Assembly: GCA_937894085.1 (NCBI GenBank)
Contig: CALCSG010000396.1
Location: forward strand, 1-52,763
Direction: 5' to 3'
From: an uncultured Gammaproteobacteria bacterium
GTDB lineage: Bacteria > Pseudomonadota > Gammaproteobacteria > GCA-001735895
Length of the DNA stretch: 52,763 nt
This document shows, piece by piece, positions 18,431-28,484 of this stretch. Below the pieces are notes generated by a model. That model had not been told where the DNA came from. It saw only the letters and a list, made by a program, of their open reading frames with translations, and searched no databases. Made by a program: the position numbers and the translations under genes. Positions within the stretch are counted from its first letter, which is position 1; every line of letters begins with the position of its first letter.

Positions 18431-19687
18431 ATGTTTAGTAAAAATGATCGAATTAAAGGTTACGATGATGAACTTTGGGCTGCCATTGAGTCTGAAAACA
18501 GGCGTCAGGAAGAGCATATAGAGTTAATCGCTTCAGAGAATTATACCAGTCCTCGTGTGATGGAAGCTCAGGGGTCACAGCTGACTAACAAGTATGCTGA
18601 AGGCTACCCTTCCAAACGTTATTATGGTGGTTGTGAATTTGTCGATAAAGCGGAGACTCTGGCGATCAATCGTGCAAAAGAATTATTCGGTGCCGATTAT
18701 GCTAACGTACAGCCTCATTCAGGTTCTCAGGCCAATACAGCCGTTTACATGGCCCTGGTACAACCTGGCGATACCATTCTAGGTATGAGTCTGGCGCATG
18801 GCGGGCATTTAACGCATGGCGCCAAACCCAACTTCTCCGGCAAGATTTACAATGCTATTCAGTATGGTTTAGTCGAAGCAACCGGTGAAATTGATTATGA
18901 TCAGGTAGCAGCTCTGGCCAAAGAGCATAAACCGAAAATGATTGTGGCAGGTTTCTCTGCTTATTCCCGTATTGTAGACTGGCAGCGGTTTCGTGATATT
19001 GCGGATTCAGTGGGTGCTTACCTGTTTGTCGATATGGCGCACGTAGCGGGTTTGATTGCGGCCGGTGTTTATCCGAATCCTGTACCCATTGCTGACGTGG
19101 TTACCACCACAACTCATAAAACTCTAAGGGGTCCACGCGGTGGACTGATTCTTTGTAAGGCTAATGAAGAACTGCAAAAGAAATTTAACTCTGTGGTGTT
19201 CCCCGGTATTCAGGGTGGCCCGCTGATGCATGTTATTGCCGCTAAAGCGGTGGCTTTTAAAGAAGCCTTAGAACCCGCATTTAAAGTTTACCAGCAGCAG
19301 GTTGTCGATAATGCCCGTGCCATGGTCAAAGTGTTTATCGATCGTGGATTTGATGTGGTTTCCGGTGGCACCGATGATCACCTGTTTCTGGTTAGTTTCA
19401 TCAAGCAGGGGTTAACCGGAAAGGCAGCAGATGCAGCTTTAGGTGCAGCGAATATTACGGTCAATATGAATGCAGTACCGAATGATCCTAAATCTCCATT
19501 TGTAACCAGTGGTATTCGGGTGGGTACACCAGCCATTACAACTCGCGGTATGGGTGTAGCTGAATCACAGCAACTGGCAGGCTGGATGTGCGATATTCTG
19601 GATGACCTGGAAAACCAGCAAACAATTGATGAAGTAAAAGTGAAAGTGCTGGAAATTTGCAAGCGCTTTCCTGTTTATGAAGCCTAG
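18431..19687 (+). CDS. glyA: Serine hydroxymethyltransferase
   Basis: A protein of 418 residues, the canonical length. It is a PLP enzyme that interconverts glycine plus 5,10-methylene-THF with serine plus THF. Motifs are [70 protein letters not shown] and the PLP lysine in [14 protein letters not shown]. With gcvTHP it turns two glycines into one serine. The downstream serine dehydratase then makes pyruvate. Confidence 0.98.
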   Translation: MFSKNDRIKGYDDELWAAIESENRRQEEHIELIASENYTSPRVMEAQGSQLTNKYAEGYPSKRYYGGCEFVDKAETLAINRAKELFGADYANVQPHSGSQANTAVYMALVQPGDTILGMSLAHGGHLTHGAKPNFSGKIYNAIQYGLVEATGEIDYDQVAALAKEHKPKMIVAGFSAYSRIVDWQRFRDIADSVGAYLFVDMAHVAGLIAAGVYPNPVPIADVVTTTTHKTLRGPRGGLILCKANEELQKKFNSVVFPGIQGGPLMHVIAAKAVAFKEALEPAFKVYQQQVVDNARAMVKVFIDRGFDVVSGGTDDHLFLVSFIKQGLTGKAADAALGAANITVNMNAVPNDPKSPFVTSGIRVGTPAITTRGMGVAESQQLAGWMCDILDDLENQQTIDEVKVKVLEICKRFPVYEA

Positions 19688-19727
19688 TTTGACAGCCGGG
19701 TACGTTTAAAGCGTAGCCCGGTCTAAT

Positions 19728-19796
19728 TCTGCGGTAAGGTGTGCCATGCGCACCAATTTGAATCTGCAGTAGGGTGTGCCATGCGCACCAATTTGA
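19728..19796. repeat. Two tandem 34-base copies, each a small palindrome
   Basis: Copies at 19728-19761 and 19763-19796 (35-base period) differ at two positions. Each contains GGTGTGCCATGCGCACC, which folds on itself. They occupy the leader just before sdaA. The motif resembles the GTAGGGTGCGC palindrome between gcvT and gcvH. Confidence 0.85.
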
Positions 19797-19812
19797 CAGG
19801 TAAAGGTACAAA

Positions 19813-21195
19813 ATGGCTATCAGCGTCTTTGATCTTTTCAAAATTGGTATCGGGCCTTCCAGTTCGCATACGGTAGGGCCGATGCGTGCAGCAGGTAAGT
19901 TTGTTCATGCACTGCAGCAACAGGGCAAATTGCAACAGGTTCGCTCTATAAAGGTTGAATTATTTGGTTCTCTCGGCGCTACCGGGCTAGGACATGGGAC
20001 AGATAAAGCGATTCTACTCGGTCTCGAAGGTGAAATACCTGAACTGGTCGATACCACTCTAATTGACCAGCGTCTTGCGTCAATCAGGTCTTCAAAAACT
20101 CTCAATTTATTACAACAGCATAGTATTCACTTCAGCGAGCCTGAAGACTTTATTTTGCACCGTAAAAAATGCCTGGCCTATCACTCTAATGGCATGCAGA
20201 TAAATGCATTTGATGAGAATGGGATCGAGTTATACGGTAATACTTATTATTCTGTCGGTGGTGGTTTTGTAGTCGAAGAGCAGGATGCTAAAAAGGATGT
20301 TATTCATGCAAGTGATGATACTGTGCTACCTTTTTCTTTCAAAAGCATGGCCGAGCTTCTTAAGTTTTGTCAGCTCAGTAAAATGTCGATCAGCCAGATA
20401 ATGATGGAAAATGAAAAATGCTGGCGCAGCGAGGGTGAAATACGGGAAGGGTTGTTAAAAATCTGGCAGGTCATGCAGGACTGTATTCAGGCCGGATTTA
20501 AAAACGATGGTATTCTACCCGGTGGATTAAATGTTAAACGTCGAGCACCCACGTTGTATAAAAAACTGTGTAATCAACAGGAAGAAGCTCTGCGCGATCC
20601 ATTAACAACAATGGATTGGGTTAATTTATATGCGATTGCGGTTAATGAAGAAAATGCGGCCGGTGGACGTGTGGTGACTGCACCCACTAACGGGGCGGCT
20701 GGAATTATTCCTGCAGTACTTAAATATTATGACCGGTTTGCAAGCCACTCTAACGAAGAAGGTATTATTCGCTTCCTGTTAACAGCCGGAGCTATTGGTA
20801 TTTTATACAAGGAAAATGCATCAATTTCCGGTGCCGAAGTCGGTTGTCAGGGTGAAGTGGGATCTGCCTGTTCGATGGCTGCAGCCGGACTTGCAGAAGT
20901 ATCGGGTGGCACTCCAGAGCAGGTCGAAAATGCAGCAGAAATCGCTATGGAGCATAACCTGGGGTTAACCTGTGATCCTATCAATGGGCTGGTTCAGGTC
21001 CCTTGCATAGAACGTAATGCTATGGCTGCAATAAAAGCCATTAATGCGAAACGGATGGCAATCAATGGTGATGGACAGCATTTCGTGTCTTTAGATAAAG
21101 TGATAGCGACCATGCGTGAAACCGGCAAAGACATGAAAAAGAAATATAAGGAAACCTCGCGTGGTGGCCTGGCAGTTAATGTGACTGAGTGTTAA
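19813..21195 (+). CDS. sdaA: L-serine ammonia-lyase (serine dehydratase), single-chain iron-sulfur type
   Basis: A protein of 460 residues. It deaminates L-serine to pyruvate and ammonia using an oxygen-sensitive [4Fe-4S] cluster. The N-terminal [23 protein letters not shown] and the cysteines in [33 protein letters not shown] are those of the SdaA/SdaB group. It completes the glycine-to-pyruvate route of this locus. The ATG at 19813 follows GGTAAAGG. I cannot tell sdaA from sdaB by eye, so the symbol denotes the family. Confidence 0.96.
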   Translation: MAISVFDLFKIGIGPSSSHTVGPMRAAGKFVHALQQQGKLQQVRSIKVELFGSLGATGLGHGTDKAILLGLEGEIPELVDTTLIDQRLASIRSSKTLNLLQQHSIHFSEPEDFILHRKKCLAYHSNGMQINAFDENGIELYGNTYYSVGGGFVVEEQDAKKDVIHASDDTVLPFSFKSMAELLKFCQLSKMSISQIMMENEKCWRSEGEIREGLLKIWQVMQDCIQAGFKNDGILPGGLNVKRRAPTLYKKLCNQQEEALRDPLTTMDWVNLYAIAVNEENAAGGRVVTAPTNGAAGIIPAVLKYYDRFASHSNEEGIIRFLLTAGAIGILYKENASISGAEVGCQGEVGSACSMAAAGLAEVSGGTPEQVENAAEIAMEHNLGLTCDPINGLVQVPCIERNAMAAIKAINAKRMAINGDGQHFVSLDKVIATMRETGKDMKKKYKETSRGGLAVNVTEC

Positions 21196-21397
21196 ACCTG
21201 AAAAAGTTAGTAGAATCGCAATATTTGCACACTCAACAGCTATTTCCAGGGTTGCTGGTATTGTTTTAAGTTTTCTTAGTCTCGAAACTCAAAACTCCAG
21301 TTATTTTATTAAGGCAATTTAATTTACATAAAAAACAGGCGGCAAATGTTGCTTAAATTAATCACTGTCGGGATTTTTCCCATGGCGAAATAAGCAG

Positions 21398-21411
21398 ATG
21401 ATCTGGATCAA
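21398..21411. promoter_or_regulatory. Putative FNR/Anr box
   Basis: ATGAT-CTGG-ATCAA matches the FNR consensus TTGAT-N4-ATCAA at all but the first base. It is about 350 bases upstream of the NapC-type cytochrome gene, farther than a usual activating position, so the promoter it serves may be that of an intermediate transcript. Confidence 0.5.
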
Positions 21412-21659
21412 GTTATCAGTCTTTAAAAAGGCTGGAAAGCATTTATGCGAAAATTCGGCTTTGACGTCGCTATCTTTGCGGATTTAAACTGATGTCTTAT
21501 TGATTCTGGTTGTATTAGGGTTATTAAACAAAGAGGTGGTGCCGATCTCTGGTAAACGCCATTTAAGCGGGCCAGTTCAGGCTGGCATTACTGCAGAACC
21601 GTGCAATCAAACGGTCACTCTCGAATAATTTAGACATTTATAACAAATTCACGATAAAT

Positions 21660-21689
21660 TCCGTGTTGGTAGTAGGCACGGATCTTTTT
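21660..21689 (+). terminator. Terminator-like hairpin upstream of the NapC-type gene
   Basis: TCCGTG (21660-21665) and CACGGA (21677-21682) form a 6-bp stem with an 11-base loop, followed by TCTTTTT. It could end a small RNA or attenuate transcription into the cytochrome gene 75 bases downstream. Confidence 0.5.
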
Positions 21690-21763
21690 GGTAAGGATTT
21701 TCAGTTCAGCTTAAATGCTGCGCCGAATTTTTGTAACCAGACTAAAACGTGGGGGGAATAAAG

Positions 21764-22369
21764 ATGTCACTGGGAATTATCAAGTTTCTAGTCAGGCCGA
21801 GTAAACTCGGATTTGGAGTGATACTCATCATTGGCATGCTGGTTGGAGCATCACTGCTAGCCTTTTTTAACTTTTATGTAGGCTATACCAATAATCTGGA
21901 ATTCTGCCTTTCCTGCCATGAGATGAGAGATAATATTTACCCGGAGTATAAGGAGACGATCCATTATAAAAACGCTGCGGGCGTACGAGCGGTCTGCGCC
22001 GATTGTCATGTTCCTCATACCCCATGGATCGAGTCTACGCTGCGTAAGGTTAAGGCTGTCAATGAACTTTATCACAAGGTGCTGGGTACGATCGACACGA
22101 AAGAAAAATTCGAAGAGCATCGTCTGGAACTTGCTCAGCATGTATGGACACTTATGAAGGAACGTAACTCTGTCGAATGCCGTAATTGTCATTCATATGA
22201 ATCTATGGATTTTGACGAGCAGGATGAGCACGCGGCCAAAAAAATGAAACAGGGATTAGAAGATGGCAAAACCTGTATCGACTGCCACAAAGGGATCGCG
22301 CACAATTTGCCGGAAGGGTATAAGAAAGACACCCCTTACCCACCAACAGTGAGTGGAGCCAATAATTAG
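21764..22369 (+). CDS. Tetraheme c-type cytochrome, NapC/NirT family
   Basis: ATG 21764 follows a strong GGGGGGAA site and is preferred to the listed start at 21749, giving 201 residues. An N-terminal membrane anchor (FGVILIIGMLVGASLLAFFNFYVGY) is followed by four CxxCH heme motifs: CLSCH, CADCH, CRNCH and CIDCH. The KGIAHNLP ending of the last is characteristic. NapC/NirT proteins oxidise membrane quinol and pass electrons to periplasmic reductases. No nap, nir, tor or similar reductase gene is adjacent, so the partner is elsewhere. The upstream FNR-like site suggests low-oxygen control. Confidence 0.93.
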   Translation: MSLGIIKFLVRPSKLGFGVILIIGMLVGASLLAFFNFYVGYTNNLEFCLSCHEMRDNIYPEYKETIHYKNAAGVRAVCADCHVPHTPWIESTLRKVKAVNELYHKVLGTIDTKEKFEEHRLELAQHVWTLMKERNSVECRNCHSYESMDFDEQDEHAAKKMKQGLEDGKTCIDCHKGIAHNLPEGYKKDTPYPPTVSGANN

Positions 22370-22534
22370 GCAGCTCTGGTTGGATATTACTTCTGAAAGT
22401 GCAAATAGACTTGTTGGGTATACATGCTGGAATCGTTGTGACAGCGCTTCAATAATTTGTGAAGCAGTCTTAAAGTCCATGCCGGTATGACGTTATCTGT
22501 TTCACTTGCCGATATTGATCGATCCAGTTATTGA

Positions 22535-23275
22535 CTATCTTTTAAAGAGGCTAGCGCTAAACCAGCGGGGAACGTGCTCTCGACCTTTGGCCAGGTTCAG
22601 GTCATGCACTCTGTAATCAGGGCAGCAGCTTTGCACCAGAGCCCAGAAATTACGTGAGTGGTTCATAAAACGGGTATGACATAACTCGTGTATCATTAAA
22701 TAACGAACGGTATCTGCCGGCATAAATAATAACTGATCATTCAGGCTGATAGTGCCTGAGCTTGAACAACTGCCCCAACGACTCTTCTGGCTGCGAATGC
22801 TGACCTTTTTAAAATTAAAACCGAATTCAGTGGCAATTTGGGTCAGCATTGGCGGTAAAGTTTGCTTTGCCTTATATCTCAACCAGTTTCTTAATAGATC
22901 TATGACCTGTTGCTCAGACTGGTATCTTATTTCCAGACCATAATTGGTTTCAACGAGGCCGGGTTTGCCGGCTATTGTATAAATTATCGGTAAATTTTCC
23001 TGGCTAAGCGCTATCTGGATATTTTGCGGTAATTCAATCTGGCTCAGGCTATGCTGGTGTTTTTCCAGTTGTTTTATGATCCAGGCTTCATGTTGCTGTA
23101 GAATGCCAGCAATTTGCTTTTGCGGGAATCTTTTTGGTATGACCACTTCCAGACCCAGATAGGGTTTGACGGCAAGGCGCACGTTACGTGCCCTAGCTGA
23201 TACTCTTAGTGAGTAATTGAATGGTCGGGATGATTGATTCAAGGCTTCTTTTTTTTGCATGTTGGTTGGTCGCAT
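22535..23275 (-). CDS. YgjP-like metallopeptidase (DUF45, SprT-like zinc motif)
   Basis: A protein of 246 residues. The zinc motif HELCH lies in MIHELCHTRFMNHSRNFW with a downstream HD as in DUF45/YgjP proteins. SQKSRWGSCSSSGTISLNDQLLFMP is the conserved preceding strand. The N-terminal half (about 15-110) is the YgjP beta-rich region. The start may be ATG 23275 or the ATG five codons later. It diverges from hrpA with a 90-base gap. The substrate is not known. Confidence 0.9.
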   Translation of the reverse strand: MRPTNMQKKEALNQSSRPFNYSLRVSARARNVRLAVKPYLGLEVVIPKRFPQKQIAGILQQHEAWIIKQLEKHQHSLSQIELPQNIQIALSQENLPIIYTIAGKPGLVETNYGLEIRYQSEQQVIDLLRNWLRYKAKQTLPPMLTQIATEFGFNFKKVSIRSQKSRWGSCSSSGTISLNDQLLFMPADTVRYLMIHELCHTRFMNHSRNFWALVQSCCPDYRVHDLNLAKGREHVPRWFSASLFKR

Positions 23276-23365
23276 AGATTACATCCTTAGCACCCAAAAC
23301 GGTACCTTCTTGTATCACTTCTGCCGCGTAAACGACTTTACTAAAATAACTAAACGATAGTTTCA

Positions 23366-26300
23366 ATGAGTTCTAACAATTTCAACCAACAAATTTTTCA
23401 ACAGTGTGCCATAGCGGATCGAGTTCGACTGTTACGTTTACAGCGACAACTAAAAAACAAAAAGGTATCCACGAAGACTGAACAGCAATTGCAGGAAGCT
23501 ATAGATCACTCAATTCAGAAAGTTACTAAACGTAGCCAGAACCGTCCCACCATCTCGTTAAATAAAGAACTGCCTTTTTATGACAAGCGGGATGAGCTGA
23601 AAAAAGTGATCAGTGAAAATCAGGTAGTGATAGTTTGTGGAGAAACCGGTTCGGGTAAAACGACTCAATTACCACAAATCTGTATCGACCTCGGGCTGGC
23701 GGACAAAGGTAAAATCGGGCATACCCAGCCACGACGACTGGCGGCTCGTTCTGTGACCAGCCGTATCGCGCAGGAATTGAACACACAACCGGGTGAAGCG
23801 GTCGGCTATAAAGTCCGTTTTACCGATACCACCAGTGCCGATAGTTATATCAAATTAATGACTGATGGTATTTTACTGGCCGAAATAAATAATGATCGCT
23901 GGTTGAATGAATATCAGACCCTGATTATCGATGAAGCTCATGAACGCAGTTTAAATATTGATTTGATTCTGGGCTTTGTTAAAACACTATTACCCAGACG
24001 TCCGGACCTGAAACTGATTATCACCTCGGCTACCATAGACCCGGAACGATTTTCAAAATATTTTGATAATGCGCCGATGGTAATGGTTTCGGGACGAACT
24101 TACCCGGTGGAAATGCGTTATCGCCCAATTCTCGATGAAGAGCAGAAAGACAGGGACCGAAGTGAAGCAGTGCTGGATGCGCTGGAAGAATTGTTTAAAA
24201 TCAGTCCTGAAGATACATTAATATTTTTTTCCGGCGAACGTCAGATACGAGAAGCGGCGGATAAAATTTCAAAACGATTTCAGCAGTATGAAGTATTGCC
24301 ACTATATGCCCGTTTAACCAATGAGCAACAGCAACGGATTTTTAAAAAGAGTCGGCAACGAAAAATTATTCTATCCACCAACGTAGCGGAAACCTCACTC
24401 ACCGTGCCGGGCATTCGATATGTTATCGATACCGGGCTGGCGCGCATTTCGCGTTATTCCTGGCGTGCCAAAGTTCAGCGTCTACCGATCGAAAAAATTT
24501 CCCAGGCTTCGGCCAATCAACGGGCGGGGCGTTGCGGTCGTGTGGCTCCCGGTATCTGTATCCGGCTGTATGCCGAAGAAGATTTTAATAATCGGGACGA
24601 GTTTACCGAGCCGGAAATTTTACGCACCAACCTGGCATCAGTTATTTTACAGATGGATAGTCTGCGTGTCGGGCATATTAGTGATTTCGATTTTATAGAG
24701 CCACCAGACTCTCGCCTGATCAGTGATGGTTATAGACTGTTAAATGAATTGCAGGCCGTTAAAAAGGATGATGAAGTAACCCGTCTGGGTAAGGACATAA
24801 GCCGCTTATCAATAGATCCTCGCCTTGCGCGCATGTTAATCAGTGCCAAAGATAATGGTTGTGTCGCCGAAGTATTAATTATCGCGTCCGTATTATCGGT
24901 ACAGGACCCTCGGGACCAGTCACAGGAAAACCGCCAGGCATCGAATGAAAAATTCAAACTCTGGCAGGATGAAAAATCAGACTTTCTGGGCTGGATAAAG
25001 TTATGGGAAGAAATTAATCAGCAAAAAAAGAAACTGAGTCAAAATCTGTTTGCCAAATGGTGTAAGAAAAATTACCTGTCCTGGTTAAGAGTCAGGGAAT
25101 GGCAGGATATATATCGACAGATAAAAGAACAGTTGAAAGAACTGCAAATAACACTGAATACGACGCCCGCGAACAGTGAAAAAATTCATCGCAGTATATT
25201 AATGGGAATTCCGAGTCATATAGCAGCGTTTGATCAGGATCGTGAATACCAGACAACGAGAGGACGTAAGGTTGCTATTTTCCCTGCATCGGTACTGGCT
25301 AATAAAACACCTAAGTGGATCATGGCTTTTTCATTGCTGGATACCAGTAGATTGTACGCACATGTTGTTACCGGTATGGACCCGCAATGGGCTGTGGCCG
25401 ATTTACAGCACCTGCATCAATATGAATATTATGAACCACACTGGCAGCAAAAACAGGGCAGGGTAGCAGCCTTTAGAAATACGCGATTGTATGGCCTGTT
25501 AATTGAAGGTGCTAAACGCGTTAATTATGCCAGCGTCAACAAGAAAGAGTCGCGTGAGATATTTATTCGAGAAGCGCTGGTTGAAGATAATATTCAAACC
25601 AATGTTGAATTCATTAAAGCTAATCGAAAATTAATAAACTTTTACCGTGAACAGGAAGAGCGTGAGCGTCGTCGTGACCTGCTGATTGGTGACGAACAGA
25701 TTTATGCTTTTTATGACCGACTGATACCGGACACGGTTGTCGATGGTGTGAGTTTTGAATCGTGGGTTAAAAAGCTTGAATCAGATGCGCTGAAACAGCT
25801 AACGTTGTTTGATCAGGATGTGCTGAAGTCTGAGCATGTGAAAGATACACAGACTTATCCTGAAACCTTAAAAATAAAAAATCAGACTTTAAAACTAAGC
25901 TATGTGTTCGACCCATCCGATGAAGCAGATGGCGTCACTGTATGGATTCCGCTGGCTGTGTTAAACCAGTTTGAAGATGCCGATTTTCATTTCCTGGTAC
26001 CTGGCCTTCTGGAACAGAAAATTCAGGCGCTGATTAAAAGTTTACGAAAGGCATTACGTAAGAACTTTATACCCGTGCCTGATTTTACCCGCGCCTGTAT
26101 GGAAGTGATCAGTACCGATAAACCACTGTATGTTCAGTTATCTGAACAATTGCAAAGAATGACCGGGGTCAGAGTCGATATTGATCAATGGAAACCGGAG
26201 AATATCGAAAGTCATTTCCTGATGCGATATTGCCTGGTGGATAATGGCATCTGCAAGGTCAGTTCCCGCTCACTAGCCGAAATAAAAGCTGAGTATGCCA

Positions 26301-27199
26301 GTGTTGCTAATCAGCAGTTTGAAAAGCAGGTCCAGAAAAGTGATTCAATTACTCGTGAAGGATTGAAAAGCTGGGATTTTGATACGCTACCGAAACAGGT
26401 TCAACTGAATAGAAAAGGCAGTTTAATTAGCGCTTTCCCTGCATTGGTCGATTACTCGGATTATGTGGCGATAGAATTATTTGAAACAAGGCAGGATGCC
26501 GCTTTTTATCATGCAACAGGTATTTCTCGCCTGATTATGTTTGAGTTAAAAGACACCGTTACGAATTTGCAGAAAAACTTACCCGAGATCAATCAGTCGG
26601 CCTTAATGTATATATCAATTGCGCCGAAAAATGAGCTAATTGAAGATATTTTAATGTCGAGTGTTGAAGACTGTTTCCTGGCGAAAGGTTTACCGCAGAA
26701 AAGGCAGCAGTTTGAACAGCTGGTTGAAAAGTCGAAGCAGCATTTCATCAATGCGGCCAATGAAAAATCAGCAACAGTTTACCGGATACTTAAAAATTAT
26801 CGTGAAGCAAGGAACCAGCTACAGGACTCAAAATTGCCGAAGAGTCATCTGGATGATTGTTGGATGCAATGTGGCAACCTGGTCTACGAAGGATTTATTC
26901 GAGAAACTCCGACCCCTTATTTAAATCGTATACCGGTTTATTTTCAGGCACTGTTAAAGAGGCTGGAAAAAATGCAGCAGGATATAACTTCAGCCGATAG
27001 AAATTTGCCAGTAATCCAGGGTCTCTGGGGTGAATATCAAAGGCTGCTGGAAAATTCAAATACGAGTATGGCTGATAAGCTGGAACAATGTCGCTGGATG
27101 ATTGAAGAGTTTAGAATCAACTGTTTTGCACAGCCGATGAAAACCCGGGTGCCGGTATCAGAAAATAAAATCAGAAAATTAATGGCAGAGATAAAGTAA
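23366..27199 (+). CDS. hrpA: ATP-dependent RNA helicase HrpA (DEAH family)
   Basis: A protein of 1277 residues, full HrpA length. Helicase motifs are Walker A VVIVCGETGSGKTTQLPQ (about residue 90), motif II DEAHERSLN, motif III SATID, motif V TNVAETSLTVPGIRYVIDTG and motif VI QRAGRCGRVAPG. The HA2/OB region follows, and the long C-terminal DUF3418 half extends to the end. In E. coli HrpA acts in mRNA processing and in rescue of stalled ribosomes. It stands alone between YgjP and a palindromic repeat. Confidence 0.97.
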   Translation: MSSNNFNQQIFQQCAIADRVRLLRLQRQLKNKKVSTKTEQQLQEAIDHSIQKVTKRSQNRPTISLNKELPFYDKRDELKKVISENQVVIVCGETGSGKTTQLPQICIDLGLADKGKIGHTQPRRLAARSVTSRIAQELNTQPGEAVGYKVRFTDTTSADSYIKLMTDGILLAEINNDRWLNEYQTLIIDEAHERSLNIDLILGFVKTLLPRRPDLKLIITSATIDPERFSKYFDNAPMVMVSGRTYPVEMRYRPILDEEQKDRDRSEAVLDALEELFKISPEDTLIFFSGERQIREAADKISKRFQQYEVLPLYARLTNEQQQRIFKKSRQRKIILSTNVAETSLTVPGIRYVIDTGLARISRYSWRAKVQRLPIEKISQASANQRAGRCGRVAPGICIRLYAEEDFNNRDEFTEPEILRTNLASVILQMDSLRVGHISDFDFIEPPDSRLISDGYRLLNELQAVKKDDEVTRLGKDISRLSIDPRLARMLISAKDNGCVAEVLIIASVLSVQDPRDQSQENRQASNEKFKLWQDEKSDFLGWIKLWEEINQQKKKLSQNLFAKWCKKNYLSWLRVREWQDIYRQIKEQLKELQITLNTTPANSEKIHRSILMGIPSHIAAFDQDREYQTTRGRKVAIFPASVLANKTPKWIMAFSLLDTSRLYAHVVTGMDPQWAVADLQHLHQYEYYEPHWQQKQGRVAAFRNTRLYGLLIEGAKRVNYASVNKKESREIFIREALVEDNIQTNVEFIKANRKLINFYREQEERERRRDLLIGDEQIYAFYDRLIPDTVVDGVSFESWVKKLESDALKQLTLFDQDVLKSEHVKDTQTYPETLKIKNQTLKLSYVFDPSDEADGVTVWIPLAVLNQFEDADFHFLVPGLLEQKIQALIKSLRKALRKNFIPVPDFTRACMEVISTDKPLYVQLSEQLQRMTGVRVDIDQWKPENIESHFLMRYCLVDNGICKVSSRSLAEIKAEYASVANQQFEKQVQKSDSITREGLKSWDFDTLPKQVQLNRKGSLISAFPALVDYSDYVAIELFETRQDAAFYHATGISRLIMFELKDTVTNLQKNLPEINQSALMYISIAPKNELIEDILMSSVEDCFLAKGLPQKRQQFEQLVEKSKQHFINAANEKSATVYRILKNYREARNQLQDSKLPKSHLDDCWMQCGNLVYEGFIRETPTPYLNRIPVYFQALLKRLEKMQQDITSADRNLPVIQGLWGEYQRLLENSNTSMADKLEQCRWMIEEFRINCFAQPMKTRVPVSENKIRKLMAEIK

Positions 27200-27234
27200 C
27201 TACTCAGAGAGTTCCTGTATGTTAAAGATTTTTT

Positions 27235-27465
27235 TACCACGAAGCACACAGAGAACACGAAGGTAAAATATCGTATGCTAATAAGTTATTTAAAATACTT
27301 ACAATAACTAAATTATCCGACTTCCTTTAAGTTACTTGCCTTTCTTCGTGAGCTTCGTGTACTCGACAATAGCTCCTGCATTGTTCTCGGCTTTAACTCC
27401 TGTGTCGCCCTACCTCCTGCTTCCATGCAGTCGTACCTACGGGCATCCTGCCCTAGTTCGTGGTA
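27235..27465. repeat. CACCACGAAG palindromic element, copy 2, carrying an insertion in its right arm
   Basis: The left arm TACCACGAAGCACACAGAGA is matched by CTTCGTGAGCTTCGTGT near 27344. The terminal CGTGGTA lies about 100 bases further on, at 27459. The intervening segment (ACTCGACAATAGCTCCTGC... ending CCTGCCCTAGT) resembles the inserts in copies 3 and 4, so the palindrome appears to host a second repeat. Confidence 0.75.
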
Positions 27466-27519
27466 AATTATTTTATTATGCTGAATAGATAAGTTACGAC
27501 ATAAACTGATAAGAAAACT

Positions 27520-28065
27520 ATGAAGACTAAACCGGTTATAAAAAACATCAAACAAATAGGTGACTCCCGTTTATTTACCATACAGCAATTGAGTCTTGAA
27601 TTTTCCAATGGACAAACGGCTGAATATGAACGCATAAAAGCGAAAGCCGGAAAAGCCGTGATGATTGCTGCCGTAACACAACAGCAGGAAATACTACTGG
27701 TACGGGAATATGCAGCAGGCACAGAGCGCTACGAATTGCAGTTGCCGAAAGGTATCGTTGAACCCGGTGAAGAAACCCTGGTAGCGGCCAATAGAGAATT
27801 ATCAGAAGAGACCGGTTACGCGGCAGACTCGCTTAAAATATTACAAACGATGAGAGTGTCGCCGGGTTATTTTGATCACCAGACAGACCTGGTGTTAGCG
27901 ACCGGGCTGTATGAGAATAAATTAGAGACAGGCGATGAACCGGAAGCACTGGAAGTGGTGAAATATCCGCTGGCAGATATAGAGAGTTTGTTACAGCGAG
28001 AAGACTTTAGCGAATCACGCAGTATTGCCGGTGTATTACTGGTAATGCGTGAAATGGGAATTTAA
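27520..28065 (+). CDS. nudE: ADP compounds hydrolase NudE (Nudix)
   Basis: A protein of 181 residues. The Nudix box GIVEPGEETLVAANRELSEETGY fits G-x5-E-x7-R-E-U-x-E-E-x-G-U exactly. Flanking LLVREYAAGTERYELQLPKG and VSPGYFDHQTDLVLATGLYE resemble NudE, which hydrolyses ADP-ribose, NADH and Ap3A. An ADP-ribose pyrophosphatase of another subgroup is the main alternative. The ATG lies just after a palindromic repeat, and another repeat follows. Confidence 0.88.
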   Translation: MKTKPVIKNIKQIGDSRLFTIQQLSLEFSNGQTAEYERIKAKAGKAVMIAAVTQQQEILLVREYAAGTERYELQLPKGIVEPGEETLVAANRELSEETGYAADSLKILQTMRVSPGYFDHQTDLVLATGLYENKLETGDEPEALEVVKYPLADIESLLQREDFSESRSIAGVLLVMREMGI

Positions 28066-28074
28066 AAAACATTT

Positions 28075-28461
28075 TCACCACGAAGAACACGGAGAGCACG
28101 AAGAAAGACAGGTAAAGTTAATCAGATAGCTAAGTTATAGCTGTCATTTTGAAAAGGTGAACCGTCATACCGGCATGCTCTTAGCCGGTATCCATTTAGA
28201 AAGTAGCACTTGTTGAGCAATTTACTCCATCCTCGGGCTCCTGGACGTTAGATCTCTGTACTGCTTCTCCGAGTCAAGCATGGTATGACAATATTCCGGC
28301 TAAAGGAGGAGGGTACTGATCCCCCATTGATGACTTTAAACTTATAGCCCCCAAATGCTTTACCTTCGTGCTCTCGGCAACTGCTCCTGCGTCGCCTAAA
28401 GCGCCTACTTTTGGTGCTCTACCTACCTACATCCGTGTAGGCGTTCGTGACTTCGTGGTGA
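28075..28461. repeat. CACCACGAAG palindromic element, copy 3, with nested insertions
   Basis: The left arm TCACCACGAAGAACACGGAG and the right end CTTCGTGGTGA at 28461 bracket about 350 bases. Inside are two other repeats. One is a palindrome ATACCGGC-N9-GCCGGTAT at 28167-28191. The other is a segment near 28372-28450 (CGGCAACTGCTCCTGCGTCG ... CTACATCCGTGTAGGCGTTCG) that interrupts the right arm. The latter recurs inverted at the right end of the window. Confidence 0.78.
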
Positions 28462-28484
28462 ATATTTTTTTAAGCTTAAAAAAC

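Larger units (their letters stand above)
21196..21763 (+). other. 568-base leader without a clear gene; possible FNR-controlled small RNA
   Basis: No convincing ORF is seen. The stretch holds an FNR-type site at 21398-21411, a short stem (GCCAG/CTGGC) near 21575, and a terminator-like hairpin at 21660-21689. The arrangement would suit a small transcript of about 250 bases, or a long structured 5' leader of the cytochrome gene that follows. Confidence 0.4.

Noticed and set aside
22256-22480. Minus-strand ORF overlapping the NapC-type gene end
   Set aside because: It overlaps the heme-motif region antisense and has no recognisable protein features.
18232-28484. CRISPR array, suggested by recurring short repeats
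   Set aside because: The repeats are inverted, far apart and intergenic, with no regular spacers and no cas genes.
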